Shown: positions 27,801 to 35,819 of the stretch, in pieces
Position numbering within the stretch: the stretch's first letter is position 1
Layout of the letters: each line of letters begins with the position of its first letter
NCBI GenBank assembly: GCA_916048055.1
Contig: CAJZHL010000001.1
Location: 1,240,001 to 1,304,000, forward strand
Length of the DNA stretch: 64,000 nucleotides
Direction of reading: 5' to 3'
Source of the DNA: Pedinophyceae sp. YPF-701
Lineage: Eukaryota; Chlorophyta; Pedinophyceae
Program-made: the position numbers and the translations under genes
Notes under the pieces: model-generated
The model's input: only the letters and a program-made list of their open reading frames with translations
What the model was told of the DNA's origin: nothing
Database searches by the model: none

Positions 27801-30800
27801 AGAATGCTGTCGCAGGGCACCTGCGTGCAGTTGGCGGGAGCCATGGGCGCGAGGGAGCCCGCGCCAGCGGCCGTCAGACACTCGTCCGCGGTGGCGAAGC
27901 CCTCGCAGCTGCCGCCGCCCGCGCAGTCGATGCCGCCTGTGGCGCCGACGCGCGCCGGAATGTACGAAGCGGTGGCGGTGGCGTCGACAGCGCACGTGGT
28001 ACGCGTGGTGACCTGGACCATGCGCGCGCGCGCCGCAACGCAGTCGCTGGACGTGCACTCTGCGGCGGGGCTGTCCTGAGAGAGCCCCGAGAGCAGCGAC
28101 GGGCAGTCCCCGCGGAGACAATTGTTGTTGTCGTCAGTGGCGCAGAGGACCGTAGAGCCGTCGAGGGCGAGGGGCGTGGTCACGCCCGGCAGGCACGTGA
28201 AGCCATGCTCGATCTTGTACAGCGCGACCTGCGACCGCATGCAGGCGAGGCCGTTCGGACCGCTGCTCCCACACGGCAGGCGCGGGGCGTTGGCGCCGGC
28301 GGCAGCGACGGTCGCGTAGCAGTCCGCGGTGGTCTCGCTGACGACGCACGAACCCGTCGCCGGGTCCTCCATGCACTCGACCTCGCCCTCCGCGTTGAGG
28401 CGGGTGGGGAGCTGCCTTCCGTCCTCGGGGCAGGTCCAGCCACCGAGCACGCTCGCCAGAACCGCGCGGTGGTCGCCGCCGCACGCGGCCTGGTCCGTCC
28501 CGTCACACGCGAGGTAGAGACGGTCGGCGGGCGTCGTGGTGTCGATCGTCGTGAAGCAATCCGCGCTGACGTCGCACGTGCGCCCGTCCCGCGACACGCA
28601 CTGCACGGTGCCGTCGCTGAGGATGCGCATCGGCGCCGAGTCGACCGACACGCAGGTTAGATCATATAGCTGCTGGTAGAACGCCTTGCGCGCCAAGAAC
28701 TCCTTCGGGCCCGTGAACGGCAGGCCGTAGCCCGTCCCTGGGAAGTCGTCACCCGCTGCAGCGTCGATCGCGTCCTCGCACGTGGACGCGCAGGCCCCGC
28801 CGTCGAGGCTGAGGCACTCGATGCTGCCGCCGGCAGTCAGGCGGACAGGGGGCGCGACGCCCTCGATGCAGGTCCAGCCGGTGCGAACCGCGAGGTTGAC
28901 GGCTGATTGAACCACCGCGCCGCCGGCGTCGACGCCGCTGGCGACCGGGGTGCCCGCGCCGTCGGCCAAGGGGTCCCCGACAACGACGCTGATGCCGTCC
29001 GTCGCCACGGACGGCCCGCCCTGGAGCACCGCAGACGTCGAGAACGTCCGCCCGTTGCGGTCCAGCTTGCTCGCGGTCGCCGGCGAGCCGTCGAGGCCGA
29101 GAACGAGCGTGCCGTCAGCGTACGCGCAGGTCAGCACGCGGCCGCCCGCGCGGATGCTGGTGACCGGGGCGGGACGCGGCGAGGCGGGAGCGCTGGCGCC
29201 GCGCAGGTCCTGCGTGTCGTAGACGAACACGTCGCTCCCGGCGGCCACGAACGCAAAGGCGACGTCACCGCAGACGGCCGCGCCCGCCGCACCGGTAGCA
29301 GCGGGCGGCACCGCGCGCAGCTCCGCGACCGCGGTTCCGTCGTCCGTCGCCTCCCAGCCGCCGGCCGGGCGCTCAAACACGTACGCAGCGCCCGCGCCGT
29401 CGCCGACGGTCAGCGCCGCCACGTCCGGGGCGCCCACCAGGAACGCATCGTCCGTGAGGATCGCGACGGACGCGCCGAACCGCCACTGGTCGTCCCCCGA
29501 GGTCGAACCCGTGAATCCAGCAGGCGGGTGCACTGTGCGCACCAGCGTCCACTCCGAGCCCGCCGAGAGCACGTACACGGTCACGGCGCCGGCGCCGTCG
29601 TACGCGCCCGGGTCGCCAACGATGAGCAGCGTCCCGCGGACGTCGAGCGACGCACCGAACTCCCCGGACGCCCCAGAAGGCTTCGAGACAGGGGCAGGAG
29701 ACGAAGCCCCGCTGATCGCAGCGGAGAGCACCGTCGCGCCCGGGACCGCGGCGACCAGGTAGCCCCCGCTCATGGCGATGACGTCCACGCCCTTCGACGG
29801 CGCCCCGTGCTCTGTGTCGCCGAACCCGGCGAAGGACAGCACGCGCTCAAAGACCCACCGCAGGCCGACGCGGCGGTACAGCGTGACGAAGGTGTTCGCG
29901 GCGCCGCCGGGGCCAGAGACGGCGAGGAAGGGGTCGTCGACGGCAACGGCGCGGCCGAACTGCGCGCCGAGCGCGCCGGGCGGCGGCGTGAGGACGCCAT
30001 CGGCGTCAAAGTCGCCCGACGCGAGCGCCGGGGGGAAGTCGAGCAGCGCGTCGCCGCAGACGCTGCCGGGCAGCGCCTGGTACGGGCAGCGCGCGAGGTC
30101 GCACGCCGTCGCGGACGGCTCCGCAGCGCAGGAGATGACCAGCGCCGCGCACGCATCCCGGTCCGCAGGCGCCGCGCAGCCGCCGGTGCCGTCCGAGAAG
30201 CACTCGACCGCGGTGCTGCCGAGCGCGCGGCGAAGCAGGCGGCCGTCGTCGTAGCAGCGCCACCCGCCAAAGAGCCCCGGGGCACTCTCGAGAATCGAGG
30301 CACACGGGAACGACCCCGGGCCGCACGCGCGCGCGCTGGGGAGCAGCGACGCGACCTTCGTCTCGCCGAGCGCCACCACCGCGGCCACGCACGCGTCCTC
30401 CGTCGGGAACGACGCGCACGCGTCGTCGCCCACCATGCACGCGGGCGTCCCTGGAATCTCCGTCAGCGAAAAGGGCGTCAACCCCTCCCCGCCCGGCGCC
30501 GACCCGCAGGCCCAGCCCGTCTCGCGGTGGAGGATCGCCTGGCGCGCGCGCGCGCAGCGCGCGTCGCTCTCGGGGCACGCGGCCACGTTGAGCGGGGTTG
30601 GGCGCCCCGCAGCGTGCGCGTACACCAAGTCCAGGCAGCTGTTGCCCTCCGCGTCGCCGCCGGCGAGGCAGCGCCCGGCGTCGTCGGCCAGACACTGCAC
30701 GGAGTTGTCCGCGGCGAGCCGCGCGGGGGGCACGCCCGTGTCTTGCTCGCAGCTCCAGCCGTACGTGGTCGCGTAGAGCGCCCCTCGGGCAGCCGCGCAC

Positions 30801-31369
30801 CAAGCCGGTGTGGGCGCACCGGCCGGGCAGGGCTCCGCGAGGGCCGCGCCGACGTTCGCGGCGATGACGGCGAAGCAGTCGTCCCTGGAGACGCCCGCGA
30901 GGCACTCTCCCGCCGCGGACGCCATGCATTCGACGGTCCCGCCGCGCCCGAGGCGGACGGGGGGCTGCGGGCCCGCGACAGGGCAGGTCCAGCCCGTGAG
31001 GGCGAGCGTGACGTCGCGCCGGATCGCGCGGCAGGTCGCGGCGGTGAGGGGCGTGTCCTTCTGCCCGCAGACGAGCACGTTGGCCGGCGGATAGGCCTGC
31101 TGGACGGAGGCGCCGCACTGGTTGCCCGAGGCATAGACGTCGCACGACTCTCCGTCGCTCGAGACGCACGCGACGCCCCCGCCGGGCAGGAGCCCGCCGA
31201 CGAGGGTTCCCTGGGGGGTGTCCACGCAGGTCCACCCGACCAGGGTCCCGGAAGCGACCTGGGCGACCGCGAGGGCCACCAGGACACCAACTACCGCCGC
31301 AAGGAGGGAGGGTCTAGGTGCCGCACACGGCACCCCGCGCCCCCTCGCGGGCGGAGATGGGACAGTCAT
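1..31369 (-). CDS. Giant secreted modular protein (Cys modules, FG-GAP-like propellers, RCC1-like repeats); 3' end outside window
   Basis: The reading frame starts at an ATG at 31369 and runs without a stop to a TGA at 5996-5998. A 101-nt intron (5906-6006, phase 1) removes that stop, and the same RCC1-like repeat frame then stays open to base 1, giving at least 10,422 residues. Residues 1-41 form a signal peptide: an Arg-containing start, a hydrophobic core (LLAAVVGVLVALAVAQV) and a small-residue cleavage site. Next come eight blocks of six-cysteine modules (GWxC...VECLS.DG..C...C.A) alternating with FG-GAP-like regions (FGxSVA...VVGDP...GAVYVF), two adjacent FG-GAP-like regions, then W..V.AG..H.CAI...G...CWG...GQ..VP repeats. 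FG-GAP and RCC1 repeats fold as beta-propellers, so an extracellular adhesive, wall or ligand-binding role is likely. No catalytic domain is visible and no transmembrane segment was noticed. In-frame introns inside the 25-kb exon cannot be excluded. Function unknown. Confidence 0.85.
5906..6006 (-). other. 101-nt phase-1 intron of the giant gene
   Basis: On the minus strand the exon ends GATG and the intron begins GTACGC. It contains a branch-like TTGACCTGAG and ends CCGTTGCAG. Joining restores a Gly codon and continues the RCC1-like frame (ADG then IPIVLTSG). The intron contains the in-frame TGA that would otherwise end the protein. Confidence 0.8.
6881..8910 (-). other. FG-GAP-like region 9 of the giant protein
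   Basis: It opens with CPGCRMGRTVAVRG directly after region 8, with no cysteine block between them. At about 675 residues it is longer than the usual 380-420. The extra length includes a non-repetitive stretch around 8000-8350 (with FARNPAEQQLRDAAAAQWR) before the propeller-type repeats resume and run into the RCC1-like array. Confidence 0.6.
8911..11200 (-). other. FG-GAP-like region 8 of the giant protein
   Basis: It opens with CPHCRLGRLMSVDAG and spans about 760 residues, twice the usual size. A cysteine-rich insertion sits near 10000-10130 (CSCTETVSAVCEDVAVVAC). The FG motifs are more degenerate than in regions 1-7, so two propellers or one propeller plus an unrelated domain are both possible. 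Confidence 0.55.
11201..12290 (-). repeat. Cysteine-module block 8
   Basis: Four modules are visible from their tryptophan-cysteine starts (EWQCIL, EWTCMD, GWRCFD, LWTCLDD), each followed by paired cysteines in the VxCLS/xxxC/xxC pattern. The block ends in a Pro-rich stretch just before CPHCRLGR. Confidence 0.65.
12291..13480 (-). other. FG-GAP-like region 7 of the giant protein
   Basis: It starts at SARVGRSVAVRGKLMVVAGP. This copy lacks the CPxC dipeptide pair that opens most other regions. Clear blades include FGSSVAIRNGVAAVGDPDFD and FGGSVALSEDGKVLAVGAPL, and the last blade is followed directly by SEWQC of cysteine block 8. Confidence 0.65.
13481..14950 (-). repeat. Cysteine-module block 7
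   Basis: About five modules are present, with starts YGWTCAP, YGLTCIN, DGFTCVH and WGWECLP. The first module is divergent: its leading cysteine is replaced (PWIEVTY), while a downstream LACARS segment keeps later cysteines. Confidence 0.65.
14951..16112 (-). other. FG-GAP-like region 6 of the giant protein
   Basis: It opens with CPNCRFGRSIAAHRDW and VVGPPGLANSFVAIYK. Blades include FGSQVAISGDTIAVGDPGAD and a LGSSVSLVGD/LLAGAPG pair. It ends with FGAPGGPGGRVVSAM before cysteine block 7. Confidence 0.7.
16113..17390 (-). repeat. Cysteine-module block 6
   Basis: Five modules follow region 5, starting QWTCVEGVPTALRL, YGWECRS, TSWQCVS, YGWACTE and SGWRCFHGINTPVRA. The fifth keeps the full GEIECLSVDGLTC signature, making it a good reference copy for the module. 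Confidence 0.75.
17391..18555 (-). other. FG-GAP-like region 5 of the giant protein
   Basis: It opens with CPSCRVGRAVALLNDV and VAGPAGRTSAYLAVYE. Blades are well preserved (FGSSVSVRGNTLAVGDAGAD, FGASVAVGGSEEAVVVGAPG, LGSSVSTDGVKIAAGAPGVD), so this is one of the clearest copies. Confidence 0.72.
18556..19475 (-). repeat. Cysteine-module block 5
   Basis: Three modules begin at PWQCIEGVPTPVRV, TGTYCSED and TGWSCEEGIPTPVR. The first contains GSIQCLSVDGATC. A divergent middle copy carries an added glycine- and aromatic-rich segment (AAGFTWPPVGGVFVPVKVGA). Confidence 0.7.
19476..20740 (-). other. FG-GAP-like region 4 of the giant protein
   Basis: It opens with CPDCRVGRARAIGNYA. Two charged insertions lie between blades, one Lys/Ser-rich (GKSSSSKASDKTRGKAW) and one acidic (DGYDSDSDDEDEWKDAR). 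They look like surface loops. Blades with FGTAVAVESGVLAVGDPQSG flank them. Confidence 0.7.
20741..24600 (-). repeat. Cysteine-module block 4, the longest
   Basis: About 1,290 residues hold roughly a dozen modules (for example DWSCFQ, GGWSCSD, GFMCAPGVDDEW, GWTCTA, AWYCSPDIPMPVRV, GLTCIGQG, GWTCNP, GWGCLE, GWSCPP, GIACTEG, GWSCEA, TWTCTS). Module spacing is less regular here than in shorter blocks, and some copies have lost the first or last cysteine, which suggests repeated internal duplication and decay. Confidence 0.7.
24601..25740 (-). other. FG-GAP-like region 3 of the giant protein
   Basis: It opens with CPECATARAVGISGRFAAV, SGPTGLANGRVAVYKR. Blades include FGMAVSVLGDALVVGDPQAN and LGASVAIGGSGGSLIIAGAP. 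Asp-containing loops (DDFSDVAIDMDDVHLVVGMA) resemble those of regions 2, 4 and 5. Confidence 0.7.
25741..26580 (-). repeat. Cysteine-module block 3
   Basis: Three modules start TGWQCAADGEG, TGQSCFEVQHG and SWICPLDGL. Linkers between them carry extra cysteines (CKRYLSWQTC) and a Pro/Gly segment before the CPEC start of region 3. Confidence 0.65.
26581..27720 (-). other. FG-GAP-like region 2 of the giant protein
   Basis: It opens with CPGCKAGRVAASSEQYLAV and GPTGFSNGYVRVFK. Blades include FGAAVAVRGTVVAVGDPTGM and LGASVAITSSGIIAGAPGVD, with an internal dicysteine (AADCCDYPV). Confidence 0.7.
27721..28882 (-). repeat. Cysteine-module block 2
   Basis: Five modules start TGWTCIEGVAPPVRL, YDLTCVSVD, GGWTCPEDGRQLPTRL, HGFTCLPGV and TRTTCAV. 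The first has the full GSIECLSLDGGAC signature. Confidence 0.72.
28883..30020 (-). other. FG-GAP-like region 1 of the giant protein
   Basis: It starts near GAQFGRAVAVDDPFLAVSGP and lacks the CPxC opener. Blades include FGASLDVRGTLLIVGDPGAY and FGASVAILTDDAFLVGAPD. The upstream DFDADGVL segment resembles a calcium-loop sequence, but not in the usual integrin-blade position. Confidence 0.68.
30021..31246 (-). repeat. Cysteine-module block 1, directly after the signal peptide
   Basis: Five modules start VGWTCVDTPQG, TGWTCPVAGPQPPVRL, YGWSCEQDTG, TGWACGS and GGWRCYDDG. The second shows all six cysteines: GWTC, VECMA, GECLA, DDCFA, EPC and AWC. This supports three disulfides per module. Confidence 0.75.
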
Positions 31370-32540
31370 CGAGCCTCAGTTCGAGTGCATCACTGCAAGC
31401 ACGTGGGGGGGGCGGGTCGCGAGCATGTAGTTGAGGGCAGGTGCAAACGCGGCGGAAACGGGATGGAGCCGGCGTGCGGCGATGCCAAACGGCCGGGAAG
31501 GGCGTCGATCAGCGATGGGGAACGATGGATGCATCGGACGGCCGGGGCAGCCGACCGGCGGCGTCCTATCTTGCATGCAGTGAAGGGGGCGTCCTCGCGG
31601 GCGCGCACGACGTTTCGACGGGATAGGAGGGGGCAGATCGGGCTAGAGAACTCGCAAAGATCGTGTTGAGCAAGTCCGCGGACCCGCGGAAGCGCGATCG
31701 GGGCGGCCACGACGGTGCGTGCCCCTCGCGAGGGTCACGCACCTTTCGTAATCGCTCTCAGGGGCCGCAAACTATCCGAAGTGGGCGTGCAGCGGCTTCT
31801 GCCACGCCCATGCGTCGATTTGTCCGCAGCGGTCGGCGCGCGGGGCCCTTGCAGCCGCGGTTCGGCCCACCTCATGTGGGACCTCCTACGTCTGGCCTCA
31901 GGCTGCCTGGCTCGTACGGCTCGGGAGTCGATGTTGGCCGCACGCGCGCGACCGCCCGCCAGAGGCGTTATGCCGCACAGGATAGACGCGTACTACTGAT
32001 ATCCATCGCGTCGCATCGTCGCCCACACGGGCAGTTCGGCGGCTTCCCGGGATTCACGCGCATCATTCCGACGGGGAGCGTCCGCCGCCAGCGACGCCGC
32101 GCCAAGCACGTGATCCAGATACAGTCCATACTAGCGGCCGGATCCAGCCATGAGCCGCGGTTCAGCCCACCAGGTGCGCTCAAACGGAGCCCCGTGCCCC
32201 TGTAAAAGGCACCTCGTCTCGACGGGCCTCCGTGCGGACCCCTGGGCGTGGTCCGCGCGGATCAAATGCGTGTGGATCGCGCAGACAACCTCTTTGGCCG
32301 GGCGCCTAGGCGCGACTCGTCGTCCGCCGCCCACCCGACGGCCTTCCCTTCGCCCTCCCGCCTCGATGACCTCGGAGCCGCGCTGGCGCGCGCACTGCCC
32401 CGCCTTCCCTCCCCCCCTCCACACGATTCACGTGTGTCGCGCACGTGCAGGAGTGGTCGAGCAGGGGCACGCGGGCGCCGCCAGGACTGGCCCCCCCCCA
32501 GCATCAACCGCACAGCGCGGTGAGCCCGGTGGAGGCCCTG
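31370..32540. promoter_or_regulatory. Shared upstream region of two divergent genes
   Basis: This 1.17-kb stretch separates the ATG of the giant gene from the first ATG of the EF-hand membrane protein gene. No convincing coding region is visible. It includes short G and C runs and a near-identical 18-nt sequence (AGCCGCGGTTC, then G or A, then GCCCACC) beginning at 31853 and 32153. It presumably holds both promoters and 5' UTRs. No TATA box is obvious. Confidence 0.5.
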
Positions 32541-35348
32541 ATGCGGCCCACCTCCGGATCGCGCTCGGTCGGCGGCGATCCAGTGCTCCAGTCAACGCCC
32601 GAGATGGCGCCTGCCCGCGAGCACACGACCCAGCAGGGCCCTTTCGCCTCAACAGCAGCTGGTAGCATCAACGGCCAGCCCCAGGGCGCCTGGGGCCCGG
32701 CGGAGGCCGCGCTGCGCCCACTCGTGCGTGCTTCCACCTTGGGGACCCCTGCGCGCGAGGGCGAGCGCGGGCAAGCGTCCGTGAGCACGCGAGCACCGTC
32801 GGCTGCTGCGTCTGACGTGCCCGTCGTGTCGCGCCACCGGGCCTTCTCCCCGCGGCCGGTCTCCGCGAAGGTGTCGCCGCAGGTCGCGGTGCCGGAGGGG
32901 CGCACGTCCCTCGGGGACGGCACGACGCAGGTGCACTCTCCGACGTTGACGGTGCAGCGGAAGAAGTGGGCGAGCGAGGCCACGTCGCTGTCCCGGCACG
33001 GGAGCGGCCCCCCGAGCGGCAGCGTGCGCGGGCTGGTCAAGTGCGACGGCTCGATCAGCGAGGACGAGTTCCACGGTCTGTTGCGGTCGACGGAGATTGG
33101 CCTGCGGGGGGGCGTCGACATCAAACGCCTGCCGTTCCGCGCGCAGGAGGTCGCGCGCACGCTCGACGTGGACCACAGCGGCTTCTTGGACGGCGAGGAG
33201 GTCGGCGAGGCCGTCCTCGCGCTCGTGCGGCTCCGCAAGGAGCGCAGGACGCTTCGGCGGGCCGTGGTGGCCCTGGCCCTCTTCGCAGTCTTCCTGCTCC
33301 TGGGCGTGTCGGGCCTCGTGTGGACCGTGCAGCGCATGACGCGGGACATGTCGGTCGCCGGCGGCGCCCTCGTCGACTCCGACACCGGCCTGCCCGTGTT
33401 GACCTCGAGCGCGGAGTTCCTCAGTCGCCCCGACGGGCGGCTGGTGAACCGCGAGACCGGGCAGCCCGTGCAGGTGTCGGCCTCGTCGTACAGCGGCCCG
33501 CTGTCGAGCGCGCTCCCGGACCGCGCCCTCGGCGAGCTCATCAGCCTCGTGGCTACGTCGCCCTCGGGCGCCAACGTCAACCTCAAGGTGCAGGGCGTGG
33601 CGCGGTTCCCGGACGCGCGCACTGCGACGGGGTCGTACGTCGAGATCATGACCGCGGCGGGCGCCGTCCGCCTCGACGGGTCCGACATGACGTTCCAGAG
33701 CGACGCCGTGGCCAGCGTGTTTGAGCGCGCGGGCTTCACGCTGTACCGGTCGCGCAGGAGGCTCGCGTCGCACCACGACGCGCCGACGGGGATGTACAAC
33801 ACGCTCGACAGTTCGCTGTACACGCTGACGCGGAGCGGCGCGCAGGCGGGCCTGAACCCGGGCAACGGGAGCGACGCGGACCAGACGTTCGGCGGCAACG
33901 TCGTCAGGGGGTCGGGCGCGGACCAGGCGCCGCCGCTCGCCCTGCCGGCGGAGTTCACCGCCGAGGCGACCGTGTACCACCCGTGCGTGGTCGGCGCCGT
34001 CGACAAGTGCGGCCCCGACACGCCCGGCGTGACGCGGTTCCGCGGCGAGCGCTGGGTGGAGACTTCGGCGTACATCGTGTCCGTCGGGGGCTCAACGTAC
34101 ACGCGCCGGACGTACCCGGCGTACCCGGGCCAGGTCGAGCACGAGGTCCACGACCACGAGGCGCGCGAGGCGGTGTCCTGGCAGGAGGTGGACGGCACGG
34201 GCGAGGCCCTGCACTGCGCGCGGCGCCGCGCGGTGCACCTCAGCGAGCTCTCCACGTACTTCACGGTCGACGTCACTTCGCTGCGCACGCGCAGGAAGAA
34301 GACCACCGTCGAGGCCGTCCTGCGGCCCACTGCGCTGCTGGAGACCACCGCCAACATCGGGGGCGCGTACGACGCTGTCGCGGCGGGGTTCCGCGTCGAG
34401 TACGTCCACCACGATCGGCGCGGCCACCTCGTTGAGGTCACGGACGCGCTCACGGGCACGCTCACCGTCTTCCACTCGATGGTGTTTCCAATTGCGTCGG
34501 GCGACCGGTCTGGGCTTGAGTCGCTCATGTCGGCGCCGGCGTGCGAGGCCGGCGACCCTCAGCGCGAGGCGCTGGTGCCGCGCATGGTCGACGCGTACGG
34601 CGGTGCCGAGGGCACGGAGCAGCCAGTACTGAGCGCGGCGCGGCGCTCGCTGGTGTCGCCGGCGCTGCGCGTCGCGCGAGGCCTGCAGCAGACCGGATGC
34701 TTCGACTACGACGTCGACTGGCCCGTCGGATCCGCGATGGACGTCGTCGTGTCGTCGCCCTGCACGTCGTCCAGCGTCAGCACCACAACCCTGACGCTGC
34801 GCGGCTCGTACGCCCGGTCCGGCACGTGCGAGGCCTTCGGCGCCGTCGCGATCGCGTACGACTCCATCTCCGGCGAGGCGAGCGTCCTCCCCGGCAGCAT
34901 GGGTCTCACGTGCACGGCACGCGAAACGGCCAACGCCGCAGGGCACGCATGGCTCTCCGCGGCGATGAGCACGCAGGACCTCGTCGACGTCCCGCTGCAC
35001 CTCGCGTCCTACGACACGCTGCCCGTCGCGGGCGGCGAAGTGCGCGTGCGCAACCAGGTGTCCCTGGAGGGCAGCAACGTGGTCGCGCTCGACTTGGAGG
35101 CGATTGGGGGGTCTGTGCGCGTGGGGGCGCGCATCGTGCCGACGGGCGCGTGCGCGCACGATGTTGCGGCGGGGCAGCACATCGGCGGGCCCGGCGGCGC
35201 GCACCACCAGCCCGTGGCGGAGTCGGCGGTGCGTTTCTTCCAGTGGGAGTGGCGCAGCGAGGCGCCGGCGAGCACCTGGGAGTTCACCGCGTCGACGGAG
35301 CACCACCAGACGTGCACGGCGCAGGACGCCCTGCCCGTGGTTGCGTGA
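32541..35348 (+). CDS. Type II membrane protein with cytosolic EF-hand and large lumenal/extracellular domain
   Basis: The first ATG of the open frame gives 935 residues, ending at TGA 35346-35348. An upstream coding exon is possible because the frame stays open 5' of the ATG. Residues 1-170 are low-complexity and probably disordered. A degenerate EF-hand (CDGSISEDEF) is followed near residue 208 by a canonical calcium loop, DVDHSGFLDGEE, with ligands at positions 1, 3, 5, 9 and 12. Arg/Lys-rich residues (RLRKERRTLRR) then precede one hydrophobic helix, AVVALALFAVFLLLGVSGLV, at about 241-263. By the positive-inside rule the N-terminus is cytosolic and the 670-residue C-terminal part, with about a dozen cysteines, is outside. 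I do not recognise that domain. It is divergent from the giant gene. A role in calcium-responsive surface biology is plausible but unproven. Confidence 0.75.
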   Translation: MRPTSGSRSVGGDPVLQSTPEMAPAREHTTQQGPFASTAAGSINGQPQGAWGPAEAALRPLVRASTLGTPAREGERGQASVSTRAPSAAASDVPVVSRHRAFSPRPVSAKVSPQVAVPEGRTSLGDGTTQVHSPTLTVQRKKWASEATSLSRHGSGPPSGSVRGLVKCDGSISEDEFHGLLRSTEIGLRGGVDIKRLPFRAQEVARTLDVDHSGFLDGEEVGEAVLALVRLRKERRTLRRAVVALALFAVFLLLGVSGLVWTVQRMTRDMSVAGGALVDSDTGLPVLTSSAEFLSRPDGRLVNRETGQPVQVSASSYSGPLSSALPDRALGELISLVATSPSGANVNLKVQGVARFPDARTATGSYVEIMTAAGAVRLDGSDMTFQSDAVASVFERAGFTLYRSRRRLASHHDAPTGMYNTLDSSLYTLTRSGAQAGLNPGNGSDADQTFGGNVVRGSGADQAPPLALPAEFTAEATVYHPCVVGAVDKCGPDTPGVTRFRGERWVETSAYIVSVGGSTYTRRTYPAYPGQVEHEVHDHEAREAVSWQEVDGTGEALHCARRRAVHLSELSTYFTVDVTSLRTRRKKTTVEAVLRPTALLETTANIGGAYDAVAAGFRVEYVHHDRRGHLVEVTDALTGTLTVFHSMVFPIASGDRSGLESLMSAPACEAGDPQREALVPRMVDAYGGAEGTEQPVLSAARRSLVSPALRVARGLQQTGCFDYDVDWPVGSAMDVVVSSPCTSSSVSTTTLTLRGSYARSGTCEAFGAVAIAYDSISGEASVLPGSMGLTCTARETANAAGHAWLSAAMSTQDLVDVPLHLASYDTLPVAGGEVRVRNQVSLEGSNVVALDLEAIGGSVRVGARIVPTGACAHDVAAGQHIGGPGGAHHQPVAESAVRFFQWEWRSEAPASTWEFTASTEHHQTCTAQDALPVVA

Positions 35349-35819
35349 CAGCGGGGGCGACCCGCCCCTGGCGACGCGACCGAGCGAAGACTCTTGACCT
35401 GAATTGCTGGGACGCACTACTTGCAAGACTAACCAAATGAACTACTTTCGAGAATGGCACCAAGCCCGGAGAGCAGAGAATCGGCCGATGCTTGCGTTCC
35501 GCCCGGGAGCGCGCTAGTGGCGATTCAGAGAGTTGTGGCTGAGCCACGAAATACACATCATACGAGAGCGTTCGCGACCGAAACACCGGATTGTTGGGCG
35601 AGCGCACGTTCCCCACCGAGTGACTGTGACTCCACCCGCCCCCCAAATCCTCTGCCGTCACCACTCTCCGGTCAAGTCACAGCCACGCAGACAGTCTTGC
35701 TTGTAGGTCAGCGAAGTACAAAGTCTTCCTTCCGTGCCAGGTTCAGTGGGTGCAGTGGTCAGCGACGCACACGCACCCCACACCCCTCCTCTGCCCCGCA
35801 AGCGACCGCGCCGATCCCG
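35349..35819. other. Convergent intergenic region
   Basis: This 471-nt stretch lies between two convergent stop codons and is less GC-rich than its neighbours. It has no supported gene. It holds one inverted copy of the dispersed element described at 35698-35722. No TGTAA polyadenylation motif of the Chlamydomonas type was seen near either stop. Confidence 0.5.
35698..35722 (-). repeat. Dispersed element, inverted copy
   Basis: On the minus strand this reads TTT then GTACTTCGCTGACCTACAAG then CA. It matches 24 of 25 positions with the copy at 47678-47702, twelve kilobases away on the other strand. It lies outside any gene. Confidence 0.7.

Noticed and set aside
1-31369. Bacterial origin or bacterial contamination for the giant repeat gene
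   Set aside because: FG-GAP and RCC1-like proteins occur in bacteria, but this gene has a spliceosomal-type intron, the same donor style as neighbouring genes, and intergenic spacing like the rest of the contig.
28907-31669. Long plus-strand open frame of about 920 codons opposite the giant gene
   Set aside because: It is Arg/Ala/Gly-rich without domains, mirrors the codon bias of the minus-strand gene and lacks any motif. At this GC content stop codons are rare in shadow frames.
32445-32541. Non-ATG start at 32445 for the EF-hand membrane protein
   Set aside because: It would use GTG. A nuclear gene is more likely to start at the in-frame ATG at 32541 or in an unseen upstream exon.
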